DNA of 64,000 nucleotides from JABRWC01 sp039961675 (GCA_039961675.1 JABRWC010000118.1:1-64000); one strand, 5' to 3'; positions 29,001-37,429 are shown, numbered from the stretch's first letter. The notes: generated by a model not told the origin, from the sequence alone. Program-made: numbers and translations.

Positions 29001-30701
29001 ACACAATTCACGCTTGCGCCCGGCGCGCAGGCCGAGGCGACCGCGCGCGTCAGTATTCCCGCCGGCGCGCCGCTCGGCCTGCGCCAGGACTGGCAGATTC
29101 TGCTCGGCGACGGCGCCAACCTGCTGGCCACGGCACTGGTCGGCGTGAAGGTGACGGACGCGCCGAAAGTCATCTACGTCTCGATGGACGGCCTGGCGCC
29201 CGGCTATCTCACGCTCAACGCGGCCGGGACGGGACCCGGCTCGCCGGGCGACTGGCTCATGCCGAACGTGCAGGCGTTCCTGTCGCGCGCCACACACTTT
29301 TCCGGGGCGCTCAGTGATCTTCCGTCGGCGACCGATCACAACCAGACCGGCGCGCTCACCGGCAGCCACATGGGCGTCAACGGCATCGGCAGCCTGGTCT
29401 CGCACTACTACGGCCGCGACAACGACGGCGTTTCCGTGATCAAGGTGCCCAGCCCGTCACTGCTGCGCCACGGCCCCAAGGGCGCCGAGGTCCTCAGCCT
29501 CTTCGACGTCGCCCACGCGTCCAATCCGGACAGCTACTCCGTGCATCTCAGCGGCAAGTGGTGGGTCGACAACTACGTCGTGGGCGACAAGCCCAGCGGC
29601 GGGGGCGACATCGCAGTCGACAGCGAAGGCTGGCCGCAGTACGTGCCCGATCCCGAGCCTCACGTGATCGGCGACCCGCCCACGGATCCGGACGCCGAGA
29701 CCGACCCGCCGCTGCCGCCGTGGATTCCCAACTGGGGCACGACGCCGGGGCTGTTCCCTGCCGACCGCTGGATTATGGAGGGCGCGCTCAAGGTGCTGTC
29801 GTACCAGGACCCGGACGTGATGTTCGTCCTCATGGCTGGGCCGGACGACGCCGGACACATGATGGGCGCCGCCTGGGATCCGAGCCTGTGGGACGACCGC
29901 GGAACGCCTGAAATGGGCGACGACGTGAACCTGGTCAACCCGCGCTGCGCCCGCGAGGGGGTGCTGGACGAGGTCCGCGAGACCGACGCGCTGTTCGGCG
30001 AGTTGCTCGACCAGCTTGAGAATCGTGGCATCGCCGATTCGACATATGTGGTTCTCATGTCCGATCACGGCATGATTTCCTGCTCGCCGCACCGCGCCGA
30101 CGTGGCCAAGCTGCTCGAATCGCGCGGCTTCTCGCACCGCGACGACTTTGTCGCCAACGCCGGCGGCCCGATGGCGTTCATCTTCGAGGTGGCGCCGGAA
30201 CGGCTGGCGGAGTTTGAAGACGTGCTCGAGAACAGCCCGTCGATCTACCCCGGCTACGACACCAACCCGTGGCTGGTGCTGAACCGGCAGGAGATGCTCA
30301 CCGGCGTCGATGTGCATACGGGCATCCGCGTGGGAGATCCGGGCGAGATGTACAGTGAGTATCTCATCGAGCACGACGACGGCACCAACGACATGGCCGA
30401 CTGGCCGGATTTCATCATGCTCTTCTTCGACGAAGCGCAGATTCGCCCCATGCACTTCGAGCCGGTGCTGGGCGAGGAAGACGACCTCAACGGCGAGGCC
30501 TTCCAGGGCGGCCACGGCTTCTTCGCCACGCAGCCGTGCGTGCTGGCACTGAGCGGCCCGCGAGTCCCCGCGGGGCAGATCGTCCCGGACCCGGTGCGCC
30601 TGCCGGACATCGCGCCGACGCTGTACCGGTTGCTCGGCTGGACGGCCCCGCCGAGCGTCCAGGGGCAACCGCTGCCCGGAATCGAGTACGAGGCGCCTTG
30701 A
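26049..30701 (+). CDS. Secreted mosaic protein: SdrD-B, FG-GAP repeats, dockerin pairs, phosphodiesterase
   Basis: A 1550-aa exported protein. GGGAGGGG at 26036-26043 supports the ATG at 26049 (a second ATG follows directly). A signal peptide ends near PAPAA at residue 42. Next are an SdrD-B/carboxypeptidase-like domain (about 42-108: VWKDADRSGTRDAGEPGL, then a second YDAGEP unit) and about eight FG-GAP/VCBS repeats (about 120-530: DLNNDGYLDIV, DLNEDGDVDLAV, DIDQDGHLDIA and so on). A dockerin-like EF-hand pair lies near 634-680 and another near 918-960. Residues about 1040-1550 are a type I phosphodiesterase with MDGLAPGY, a SATDHNQTG nucleophile region, GPDDAGH, MSDHGM and GGHGF. This is a calcium-binding surface protein with a phosphodiesterase/phosphatase head; the substrate is unknown. 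Its stop overlaps the next start. Confidence 0.85.
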   Translation: MMADRVIRVSVMTFAAARGLRVSVPVLLVCILAALPAPAAIIAGTVWKDADRSGTRDAGEPGLAGATIYHDANLNGRYDAGEPTAMTNADGAYAFTGLAAGRYFLASLPQARVLPTAPREPALVPPVFIITRGGPRVFSCDDLNNDGYLDIVTSNNFERSVSVAISGAGGTYGPATHYEVGASPRFVLVEDFNHDGWRDLAVTNQHGDSVSVLMNNGDGTFAPQVTYPCDDETFMIAKGDLNEDGDVDLAVINQFGNNLTILLGNGDGTFYTSETIWLGYWPHDVVVQDIDQDGHLDIATANFLVRSVALLWGHGDGTFEPNQYLAVGDRPLHTRIADLDKDGALDLVVENRFSNNVMVMYGNGDRTFTDPAVYPSGEQTHDAALVDVNLDSWLDIVVVGYMSNDVTIYLNTGQRDFSLKGIYPVGGVAPLFAMPLDLDQDGDPDLVVNNYESDDVTTLINDGAGAFSPGPSYPIGQDPRSMVLADLDNNGHTDIVTAAMFDYRVGIIYNAFGRRIVPVGASSVVGGADFGAYESSAQGEPAGGGNRFKLRIGEGSHKNVARVAAAQVSTWPLKLFRTSGAESRHVSLDAVVVDGDPALWDVQLAERAVLLGPAPTVSRADANEPGVLKNRPGDGAVDDADLAILESCFTGPGQFVPPESFETCLQLDLDGDLDIDDNDRDALLADWTGPVITPWARQVELRVTPRAGAPAGSSVRVQILATDTDSGETHSVFAYVTRNFYDPGISPIQRVDWTVERSSKVILARKQRFDLVVYNRGAAADTIEVSVDPVSGFAFEIRDAITLQPRTTYAMAAAPDGATFPESVSPFYIEVTAPANWPFGSTATFRVNARSVNGGMTNGIDLEVVKGGPLWAPSDLRLEEGRRHNVQPGADASFGFQLVNPLPTQRTLTLTAVALPPADVDEDGDVDGDDLSAFAACMDGPDLDAACQPDALSRLDLDGDGDVDVADFATLSSAQPIGTMTFAATQFTLAPGAQAEATARVSIPAGAPLGLRQDWQILLGDGANLLATALVGVKVTDAPKVIYVSMDGLAPGYLTLNAAGTGPGSPGDWLMPNVQAFLSRATHFSGALSDLPSATDHNQTGALTGSHMGVNGIGSLVSHYYGRDNDGVSVIKVPSPSLLRHGPKGAEVLSLFDVAHASNPDSYSVHLSGKWWVDNYVVGDKPSGGGDIAVDSEGWPQYVPDPEPHVIGDPPTDPDAETDPPLPPWIPNWGTTPGLFPADRWIMEGALKVLSYQDPDVMFVLMAGPDDAGHMMGAAWDPSLWDDRGTPEMGDDVNLVNPRCAREGVLDEVRETDALFGELLDQLENRGIADSTYVVLMSDHGMISCSPHRADVAKLLESRGFSHRDDFVANAGGPMAFIFEVAPERLAEFEDVLENSPSIYPGYDTNPWLVLNRQEMLTGVDVHTGIRVGDPGEMYSEYLIEHDDGTNDMADWPDFIMLFFDEAQIRPMHFEPVLGEEDDLNGEAFQGGHGFFATQPCVLALSGPRVPAGQIVPDPVRLPDIAPTLYRLLGWTAPPSVQGQPLPGIEYEAP

Positions 30702-31585
30702 GCCACGACAGGGACCAACAGTATTTCGTGCTCCACGGCGGCCGCGAGCGCCGCTACCTGGTGCACGAGCCGGCCGGCGCGGCGCCCGGCGCCGCCCTTC
30801 CGGTGGTACTGTCGTTGCACGGCGGCGCCGGCTGGGCCGAGATTCAGCGCGCGCAATCGCGCATGAACGAGGTCGCCGACCGGCACGGCTTTCTGGTCGT
30901 CTATCCCGACGGCACCGGCCGCACGCGGATGAAGACCTGGAACGCCGGGACGTGCTGCGGCTATGCCGTCGAGGCGCAGGTCGACGACGTGGGCTTCATC
31001 GCGACGTTGCTCGACGATCTCGCGGTGCTGCACGCCATCGATGCCACGCGCGTCTACGCGTGCGGCATGAGCAACGGCGGCATGCTCTGCTACCGCCTGG
31101 CGTGCGAGCTGCCCGACCGCATCGCCGCCATCGGCGTCGTCGCCGGCGACATGGGCGTGGACGGCCCGCGGCCGGCGCGGCCGGTGCCCGTGATTCACTT
31201 CCACGGCCTGCTGGACGAGAATGCGCGCTTTCACGGCGGCATCGGCAGCAACCAGGTGCTGCCGGTCCCGCATCGCTCGATCCCGGAGACGATCGCGTGG
31301 TGGGTGCGCGCGAACCGCTGCGCGCCGGAGCCGCGCATCACGCGCGAGCCGGATTGCGAGATTCACTCGTACGCGCCGCCGCCGGACGGCGACGGCGCGC
31401 CGGTCGAGCTGTACGTCCTGCCGGGCGGCGGGCACACCTGGCCGGGCGGCGTCGACGTCACGCAGCGGTTCAATACCGGCCCGCTGATTTCGAGCGTGGA
31501 CGCGAGCGAGCTGATGTGGCGCTTCTTCGCCCGGTTTGCACAGCGTCCCGGTGCGACGGGCCGCGAGTCGCGGAGTTTGAAATGA
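30698..31585 (+). CDS. LpqC/PHB-depolymerase-type esterase, second copy
   Basis: About 295 aa. The probable start is TTG at 30698, overlapping the upstream stop as TTGA and giving MSHDRDQQYFVLHGG. The protein parallels the esterase at 24911 almost from its first residue: GGRERRYLVHEPAG, LHGGAG, VVYPDGTGR, GMSNGGML (nucleophile serine), FHGLLDE, and GGGHTWPGG with the histidine. It lacks the lipobox of its paralogue and has no evident signal peptide, so it may act inside the cell or be exported in another way. The phosphodiesterase mosaic lies between the two copies, so this looks like a duplicated esterase cassette. Esterase activity on polyester or aryl esters is inferred from the family. 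Confidence 0.8.
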   Translation: MSHDRDQQYFVLHGGRERRYLVHEPAGAAPGAALPVVLSLHGGAGWAEIQRAQSRMNEVADRHGFLVVYPDGTGRTRMKTWNAGTCCGYAVEAQVDDVGFIATLLDDLAVLHAIDATRVYACGMSNGGMLCYRLACELPDRIAAIGVVAGDMGVDGPRPARPVPVIHFHGLLDENARFHGGIGSNQVLPVPHRSIPETIAWWVRANRCAPEPRITREPDCEIHSYAPPPDGDGAPVELYVLPGGGHTWPGGVDVTQRFNTGPLISSVDASELMWRFFARFAQRPGATGRESRSLK

Positions 31586-31627
31586 GCCATCGGCCGCGAC
31601 TGTCCATCGCCAGCCTCCGCGAGCGGC

Positions 31628-33220
31628 TCAGCGCGCGTATTCGACGGCGCGGATTTCGCGCAGCACGGTGACCTTGATTTCGCCCGGATAGGTCATCGTC
31701 TTCTCGATCTGCATCGCCAGGTCGCGGGCGAGCTTCAGAGACGAGCGGTCATCCACGCGCGCGGCGTCTACGATCACCCGCACTTCGCGCCCGGCCTCCA
31801 CCGCGTACGCCTGCCGCACGCCGGGAAACGCCGTCGCGATCGCCTCCAGTTCCTGCAAGCGCTTGATGTAGCGCTCGAGCGACTCGCGGCGTCCGCCGGG
31901 GCGCGCGGCGCTGATCGCGTCAGCCGCGGTCACGAGGGGCGTGTACGGGTGCGTGGCGGCGATGTCGCCGTGGTGGCCGGCGATGGCGTTGATGACGGCG
32001 GGGTGCTCGTTGAAGCGCTTGCAGAACTCGGCCCCGATCTGCGTGTGCGTGCCCTCAACGTCGTGGTCGAGGGCCTTGCCGATGTCGTGGAGCAGCCCGC
32101 AGCGGCGGGCCAGCGCGGCGTCGAGCCCCAGCTCGTCGCCCATGATGCCGCATAGGAACGCGACCTCGATGCTGTGCCGCAGGACGTTCTGGCCGTAGCT
32201 GGTGCGGAACTGGAGTCGGCCAAGCAGTTCGATGACCTTGCGATGCAGGCCGCCGACGTTGGTCTCCTGCGCGGCCTGCTTGCCCGCCTCCACGATCCGT
32301 TCCTCGACCTCCTGCTGTGCGGACGAAACGAGCTCCTCGATCCGCGTGGGGTGAATGCGCCCGTCCTTCACCAGGCGCTCCAGCGAGAGGCGGGCGGTCT
32401 CCTTGCGCACCGGGTCGAAGCAGGAGATGCTGACAATCCCCGGCGTGTCGTCGACGATGACCGTCACGCCGGTCGCCTTTTCGAACGCGCGGATGTTGCG
32501 GCCCTCGCGGCCGATGATGCGGCCCTTCATGTCGTCGGAGGGCACGTCGATGGTGGCGACGGTGGATTCGCAGGTGTGCTCGGCGGCGTAGCGCTGGATG
32601 GCCTCGATTGTGATCTGGCGGGCCTTGGCGCGGGCGTTCTCCTGGGCGTGCGTGATGATCCGCTCGACCATCTGCCCGGCTTCGTGCTCGACCTCGGCCT
32701 CCATCCGCTTGAGACACTGCGCGCGGGCCTCGTCGACCGTGAGCCGCGCGACGCGAAGCAGCTCCTCGCGCTGCTCGGCTAGCGTCTGGTCGAGTTTGCT
32801 GCGCGTCTCAGCGACCTGTTTTTCGGCCGCGGCCAGGCGCTGCTCGGCATCCTCGATCTTCTTCTCTTTCGTGTTCAGGACGTCGAGTTTCTTGTCGAGC
32901 GTGTCCTCGCGCTTGCTCAGCCGCCGCTCGGCGGCCTTGAGCTCCTCGCGGGTCTCGGCGGTCTCGCGCTCGAAGCGCTCCATGGCTTCGAGCAGCTTCT
33001 TCTGCGCTTCGACCTCGGCGGTGCGGAGGAGCTCATCGCCGCGCTGCCTTGCGTCGGCGAGAATTCGCTCGGCCTCGGCCTGTCGCTGGGTGAGGAGGGT
33101 CCGGCCGCGGGCGCGCAGCGCCAGCGCGGCCCCGGCTGCCCCGAGGGCGGCAAACACCGCCGCTACCAGGACATACGGGACGACGCCCCCTCCGTCGGCA
33201 AGGGGAAACGTGAACACCAT
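31628..33220 (-). CDS. rny: Ribonuclease Y
   Basis: A 530-aa membrane-anchored endoribonuclease that starts mRNA decay. The N-terminal membrane segment (about residues 13-37) is followed by a long charged coiled coil (about 45-215), a KH RNA-binding domain (GRIIGREGRNIRAFE at about 233-247) and a metal-dependent HD domain (LLHDIGKALDHD, with His378-Asp379). A C-terminal alpha/beta domain ends KVTVLREIRAVEYAR, the characteristic RNase Y ending. The length is that of the family. It converges with the esterase gene, with 42 bases between their ends. It has a long upstream gap that includes a perfect 8-bp hairpin, so leader-based autoregulation is possible but not shown. Confidence 0.97.
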   Translation of the reverse strand: MVFTFPLADGGGVVPYVLVAAVFAALGAAGAALALRARGRTLLTQRQAEAERILADARQRGDELLRTAEVEAQKKLLEAMERFERETAETREELKAAERRLSKREDTLDKKLDVLNTKEKKIEDAEQRLAAAEKQVAETRSKLDQTLAEQREELLRVARLTVDEARAQCLKRMEAEVEHEAGQMVERIITHAQENARAKARQITIEAIQRYAAEHTCESTVATIDVPSDDMKGRIIGREGRNIRAFEKATGVTVIVDDTPGIVSISCFDPVRKETARLSLERLVKDGRIHPTRIEELVSSAQQEVEERIVEAGKQAAQETNVGGLHRKVIELLGRLQFRTSYGQNVLRHSIEVAFLCGIMGDELGLDAALARRCGLLHDIGKALDHDVEGTHTQIGAEFCKRFNEHPAVINAIAGHHGDIAATHPYTPLVTAADAISAARPGGRRESLERYIKRLQELEAIATAFPGVRQAYAVEAGREVRVIVDAARVDDRSSLKLARDLAMQIEKTMTYPGEIKVTVLREIRAVEYAR

Positions 33221-33724
33221 GATTGGAAGGTCCGTGAGTCAAAAGAAAACCCGGTCAACCCGGTCGGGTCGTTGAACCCGACCCCGGTCGATGGGGCCGG
33301 CCGGAGCGTGCGTGGCCTCGCAGACAGATTTGCCGGCGCTGACGCGCCGGGATCAGAAATCGGCTGACGGACGGCGATCAGGCGCTTCGATCGTTCACGT
33401 TATGGTCGTGCGTCGCGATCGTGAATGAAATAATCGTCCCGTATGAAACTCGACGCATCCGTATTCCTGGACGGCTCCCGCCGGCGCGGCTGCGCCGCCG
33501 GGTGGCGCCCGACGTCAATTCGCCGTTCCATGGGCCCGTTGTCTGATGCAAGACTGCACCCGATCTTCACGCGGGCGGCCCATCGATAATCAATTCGCAC
33601 GGAATCATTATATTGGCCGAACGCGGCTTCGCCAGTCGCAATCTTCCCCTTCAGGAGTGCTCCCGCTTGCCCATCCACCATGCGCAGGTCGCGGGCAGCC
33701 CGCCTCTTGCGTGGCCCGCGCGCG
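33221..33724. other. Intergenic region of about 500 bases between rny and a small membrane protein gene
   Basis: No convincing gene is seen. Two things stand out. One is a perfect hairpin GGTCGGGT-CGTTGA-ACCCGACC at 33262-33283 close to the rny start. The other is an AT-richer patch near 33540-33620 with ATTATATT, which reads TATAAT on the minus strand at 33612-33607 and could be an rny promoter element lacking a clear -35. Confidence 0.5.
33262..33283 (-). promoter_or_regulatory. Hairpin in the rny leader
   Basis: An 8-bp perfect stem with a six-base loop lies 42 bases upstream of the rny ATG. It is not followed by a T-run on either strand, so a structural leader element is more likely than an intrinsic terminator. 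Confidence 0.4.
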
Positions 33725-34249
33725 ATGACTACGATCTTTCGGGAGCGGTTTGTCGCCGCTCGGCCTTGGCGGATGGAGCGCATGGACACGCCGAGCGGGG
33801 CGCGCCGAATGTCGCCGTGGCCCGGCACGCCGCTATGGATCGTCGCGGTACTTCTGGCGTTCATCGCTGGGACGCTCTGGACCGGGTCGGGGAACCCGTC
33901 CGCCGGCCTGGCGCTGGCCCAGGTCGGGCAACTTGCCGGCGCTCGCGGCGTGTATGCGTTTGCCGGACAGATCGACCGCACGCGGCACGGGCTTTACATG
34001 CTCGACATTGAGCAAGGCACGGTCTGGTGCTACGCGCTCGAGAATGAGAACGCCGTCACGAAATTGCGCCTAATTGCAGGCCGGTCATGGATTTACGATA
34101 GGTATCTGCGCGACTTCAATTGCGCCTCGCCGAGCGTCGGTGAGATTCAGCGCCTCGTGGCGCTCCAGCGCGAGATGACGCCCGCTTCCACTACGCAACC
34201 CCAGCAGGCCGAATTGGAAGCCGGACCTGCCCGAAGGGAAACCCCGTAA
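33725..34249 (+). CDS. Small single-pass membrane protein of unknown function
   Basis: About 174 aa and not recognised. A basic N-terminus leads into one transmembrane segment (PLWIVAVLLAFIAGTLW). After it come an alanine/glycine-rich stretch and a soluble domain with GVYAFAGQIDRTRHGLYMLDIEQGTVWCYALE, reading like a small beta-rich domain that binds or displays something. The tail has EIQRLVALQREM and is rich in Thr/Gln. The start is uncertain: ATGs at 33725, 33773 and 33782 are in frame, and the last has the best upstream GGAG. It ends 14 bases before the HTH membrane protein gene, so the two are probably co-transcribed. Confidence 0.6.
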   Translation: MTTIFRERFVAARPWRMERMDTPSGARRMSPWPGTPLWIVAVLLAFIAGTLWTGSGNPSAGLALAQVGQLAGARGVYAFAGQIDRTRHGLYMLDIEQGTVWCYALENENAVTKLRLIAGRSWIYDRYLRDFNCASPSVGEIQRLVALQREMTPASTTQPQQAELEAGPARRETP

Positions 34250-34263
34250 GAGGATCGCTGCCG

Positions 34264-35157
34264 ATGGCCAAGCCTTTCTATTCCATCGACGAAGTCTGCC
34301 TCATGCTTGGCAAGGACCAGGAGCAGATTCGGGCCATGGTCCGCCAGGGCGCCCTGCGCGAGTTCCGCGACGCCGGCAAGATCTTCTTCAAAGCCGAGGA
34401 CGTCGACAAGCTTCGTGGTGGCGCGTCGAAGGAAGACACCGGCGAGATCACGCTCGAACCGGCCGACACCGAGCCTTCGTACAGCCCCGACCAGTTGCCC
34501 GGCCTCTCCGATACGCCGCTGTCTGGCTCCGGTTCCGGCTCTGGGATGATCAGCCTGGAGCCCGTGGACGAGGAGACCCAGAAGCCCAAGAAGGAAGGCA
34601 CGGTCGTTTCGGCCAGCGGCATCGGCGTCTTCGACGACGACGAGCTCGAGATCGACGCCGACCCGATGGCCAAGACGCACATCACGACCGGCGCCGTCGG
34701 CGACAAGATCGGCTTGGAAGGATCGGGCCTGCTCGACCTCCAACGCGAGGCGGACGACACCTCGCTGGGCGCGGAGCTTCTCGACGAGATTTATCCCGGC
34801 GAAGAGGAGGCGCCGCCGGCTCAACGTTCGGCGGTCGTCGCCGCGCCGGCCGCCGAGGAGGAGCCCGAGGCCGAGGCGGCCGTGGAAGCCGTCGCGCCGG
34901 AGCCCGAATCGCTCGTGATGCGCACGACGGCGGGGGACCCGGCGGAGGGCATGTTCGGCGGGCTGCTCGTCGGCGTGCTGCTCGTGCTGGCGACGACCGG
35001 CAGCGTGGCGGCCGCGCTGTTCCAGGGTTTCCTGCCGGACTACGCGCGGCTGTTCAGCAACCAGTTCTGGTTCCTGCTGGGAGGCGCGGCGCTGGTGCCG
35101 ATTCTCACGCTGCTGGTCGGTTGGCTGGTCGGCCGGATGACGGCTGGACGGGCCTAG
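34264..35157 (+). CDS. Membrane-anchored helix-turn-helix protein
   Basis: A 297-aa protein. Residues about 5-52 form an excisionase/MerR-like helix-turn-helix (YSIDEVCLMLGKDQEQIRAMV, then GKIFFKAEDVDKLR). It is followed by an acidic, Ser/Gly-rich linker of about 170 residues. Two transmembrane segments lie at the C-terminus (about 233-258 and 266-292). The HTH type usually reads a short DNA site or a protein partner; here it would be tethered to the inner face of the membrane. Proteins of this layout recur in planctomycetes without known function. It is preceded by the small membrane protein gene, and a link between the two is likely. Confidence 0.75.
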   Translation: MAKPFYSIDEVCLMLGKDQEQIRAMVRQGALREFRDAGKIFFKAEDVDKLRGGASKEDTGEITLEPADTEPSYSPDQLPGLSDTPLSGSGSGSGMISLEPVDEETQKPKKEGTVVSASGIGVFDDDELEIDADPMAKTHITTGAVGDKIGLEGSGLLDLQREADDTSLGAELLDEIYPGEEEAPPAQRSAVVAAPAAEEEPEAEAAVEAVAPEPESLVMRTTAGDPAEGMFGGLLVGVLLVLATTGSVAAALFQGFLPDYARLFSNQFWFLLGGAALVPILTLLVGWLVGRMTAGRA

Positions 35158-35420
35158 CGAACGACGCACCGATGGTGTCGCTTCCCGGGCCGGCTTGCTC
35201 AGGAGCGCCGCGGGAGGACGAAGCACCCCTCATCGCAATTCGCGCACAACTTGAACCGCAGATTTCTCAACTCGCTCCCGCTCGACTCGGAATGACCCGG
35301 CAGGGTCGCCGCGCGACGTGAACGGCACGTACGCACCCGTTTCACAGGGGCGCGGCGCAGGATAGCATGCGCCGCCCGCTCTTTCTGGGCCTTCGATCTC
35401 GAACCTGCGGGAGCATCTCG

Positions 35421-36710
35421 ATGAACCCGTACCAGGGGCTGCTCGGAATTCTCGTGCTCATCGCGCTCTGCTACGTGCTTTCGTACCATCCACGCCGCGT
35501 GTCCGTTCGCATGATTCTTGTCGGCGTCGGACTGCAATTCGCGTTCGCCTGGGCGCTGCTTCGCTTTCCGCCGCTCGCGGCAGCGTTCGACTTCGCGGCC
35601 GCGGTGTTCAATCGCATTATCTCATTCGCGGAACCGGGCAGCCGGTTTCTGTTCGGCGAGCTGGTGGGTGCGCGCGAGCCGTGGGGATTTCTGTTCGCGT
35701 TCCGCGTCCTGCCGGTGATCATCTTCTTCGCGTCGTTCATGTCGGTGCTGTACCACTTCGGGATCATGCAGCGCGTCATTGCGGCCCTGGCGTGGCTGCT
35801 CCGCGGCACGGTGGGCGTCACGGGGGCGGAGGCAATGTCGGTTTCCGCCAACATCTTCGTCGGGCAGACCGAAGCGCCGCTGTGCGTGAAGCCGTTCGTG
35901 GCTTCGATGACCCGCTCGCAGATTCTGTGCCTCATGACCGGTGGCTTCGCCACGATCGCCGGCAGCGTCATGGCCGCCTACGTCGGCCTGCTCGGTGGCG
36001 ACGACCCGGCGATGCGGGTGCTCTACGCCAAGCACCTGATGATCGCCAGCGTCATGTCGGCCCCCGCGGCGCTGGTGTGCGCCAAGATCATCCTCCCGGA
36101 AACGGAGCACCCGACGGACGAGCGCCTTTCGGCCATGCGGCTGGAGCAGGGCACGCGCAATGTCTTTGATGCCGCCGCGGCCGGCGCGACCGACGGGCTG
36201 CGGCTGGCCGCGAACGTGGCCGCTATGCTGGCGGCGTTCGTGGCGCTGCTGGCGCTGGTCAACTATCCGCTCGAAGCGCTGAGCGACTGGACGCCCGTCC
36301 GCGCCTGGCGCGAAGCCCACGGCGTGCCCGTCGTAAACCTCCAGCAGCTTCTGGGCTGGCTGCTTGCGCCATTGGCCTGGACGATGAGCGTGCCGTGGGA
36401 GGACTGCGGCACGTTCGGCGCGCTGTTGGGCGAGAAGCTCATCGCGACCGAGTTCATCGCGTACACGTCGCTGGCGCGCGAGATGCACGCCGCCCAGCCG
36501 ATGATCGGCGACCGCGCGGCGCAGATCGCGACCTACGCCTTGTGCGGATTCGCAAACTTCCCCTCGATCGCGATCCAGATCGGCGGACTCACCGGAATCG
36601 CCCCGAACCGCCGCAGCGATTTCGCCACGCTCGGCCTGCGCGCGATGCTCGGCGGAGCGTTCGCGTCGTGGATGACCGCGGCGGTGGCGAGCGTGTTTCT
36701 GCCGGCGTGA
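35421..36710 (+). CDS. NupC/CNT family nucleoside transporter
   Basis: A 429-aa polytopic inner-membrane protein with about ten hydrophobic segments. It carries the concentrative nucleoside transporter signature: NIFVGQTEAPLCVKPF in the substrate-binding core, MTGGFATIAGSVMAAYVGL, then GFANFPSIAIQIGGLTGIAPNRR near the end. It would import nucleosides with Na+ or H+. The ATG at 35421 is chosen for GGAG eight bases upstream and because membrane segment 1 starts right after it. It appears to be a single gene with gaps of more than 130 bases on both sides. Confidence 0.92.
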   Translation: MNPYQGLLGILVLIALCYVLSYHPRRVSVRMILVGVGLQFAFAWALLRFPPLAAAFDFAAAVFNRIISFAEPGSRFLFGELVGAREPWGFLFAFRVLPVIIFFASFMSVLYHFGIMQRVIAALAWLLRGTVGVTGAEAMSVSANIFVGQTEAPLCVKPFVASMTRSQILCLMTGGFATIAGSVMAAYVGLLGGDDPAMRVLYAKHLMIASVMSAPAALVCAKIILPETEHPTDERLSAMRLEQGTRNVFDAAAAGATDGLRLAANVAAMLAAFVALLALVNYPLEALSDWTPVRAWREAHGVPVVNLQQLLGWLLAPLAWTMSVPWEDCGTFGALLGEKLIATEFIAYTSLAREMHAAQPMIGDRAAQIATYALCGFANFPSIAIQIGGLTGIAPNRRSDFATLGLRAMLGGAFASWMTAAVASVFLPA

Positions 36711-36788
36711 GCGGTGCAACCCCGCGCGACGAACCGCCGTTCGGAACGGTCGCGGGCCCGACTCGTGGATAGCGCGCGGAGCTGCGGC

Positions 36789-36817
36789 TTGTCGGGCGCG
36801 GCGCGCTCGGATATAAG
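36789..36817 (+). promoter_or_regulatory. Sigma70-type promoter of the Clp N-domain gene
   Basis: TTGTCG (36789-36794) and TATAAG (36812-36817) have an ideal 17-base spacer. Transcription would begin about 25 bases before the ATG at 36849. Confidence 0.55.
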
Positions 36818-36848
36818 AAAACGCGTCGTTGCGGGAACAGGGTCCGGT

Positions 36849-37307
36849 ATGTCGTATCCCCGGCTGAACACGGCGGCGAACGAGATTGTCCGCAAGGTCG
36901 CGCAGGACATCGCGTACGAGTTCGGACTCGACTACGTCGGGACCGAGCACATCCTGCTCGGCATTCTGAGGCACAACCAGGGCGTGGGCGCCCAGGTTCT
37001 CGCCGCGCTGGGCGTCGATGAGCGGAAGGCCCGCAAGAAGGTCGAGGAGTTGATGCAGCGGGCCAAGGAAGACACCTGGGTCTTCGGCCGCCTGCCGGGC
37101 TCGCCGCACTACCGCAACGTGGTCGCGCTGGCGATCGACGAGGCCACGCAACTCGAGGCGAAGGAGATCGGCAGCGAACACCTGCTGCTGGGGCTGCTGC
37201 GCGAGGAAGGCAGCACCGCCCAGACCGTGCTGGGGGAGCTGGGCGTCACGCTGCGGAAATGCCGGGCCGAGGTGCTGCGCGTGCTCTCCACCGCCCGCGG
37301 GTCGTGA
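36849..37307 (+). CDS. Stand-alone Clp N-terminal domain protein
   Basis: A 152-aa protein consisting only of the double Clp_N repeat. Both repeats are clear: GTEHILLGILR with VGAQVLAALGVD, then GSEHLLLGLLREEGSTAQTVLGELGV. No AAA+ ATPase follows, because the frame ends at 37307 and the next gene is unrelated. Clp N domains bind adaptors and substrates (and, in ClpC, arginine-phosphorylated proteins), so this could be an adaptor or a decoy for a ClpC encoded elsewhere. ClpS/ClpC1-type stand-alone N-domain proteins are known in plants and some bacteria. A sigma70-like promoter lies just upstream. Confidence 0.85.
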   Translation: MSYPRLNTAANEIVRKVAQDIAYEFGLDYVGTEHILLGILRHNQGVGAQVLAALGVDERKARKKVEELMQRAKEDTWVFGRLPGSPHYRNVVALAIDEATQLEAKEIGSEHLLLGLLREEGSTAQTVLGELGVTLRKCRAEVLRVLSTARGS

Positions 37308-37429
37308 GACCAGCAACCATCCCGGTTTTGGGTTTGGGGTTTTCGGATCAGCGCCCCGGGGGATCCGTTCTGCGCGCGGCGTGTCGTGCCCGAGCAGCGC
37401 CCAGAGCAACGGGTACACTCGGTTTGTAT

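Noticed and set aside
33400..33720. A small gene in the AT-richer patch upstream of the small membrane protein
   Set aside because: Frames are short, lack ribosome-binding sites and show no recognisable protein pattern.
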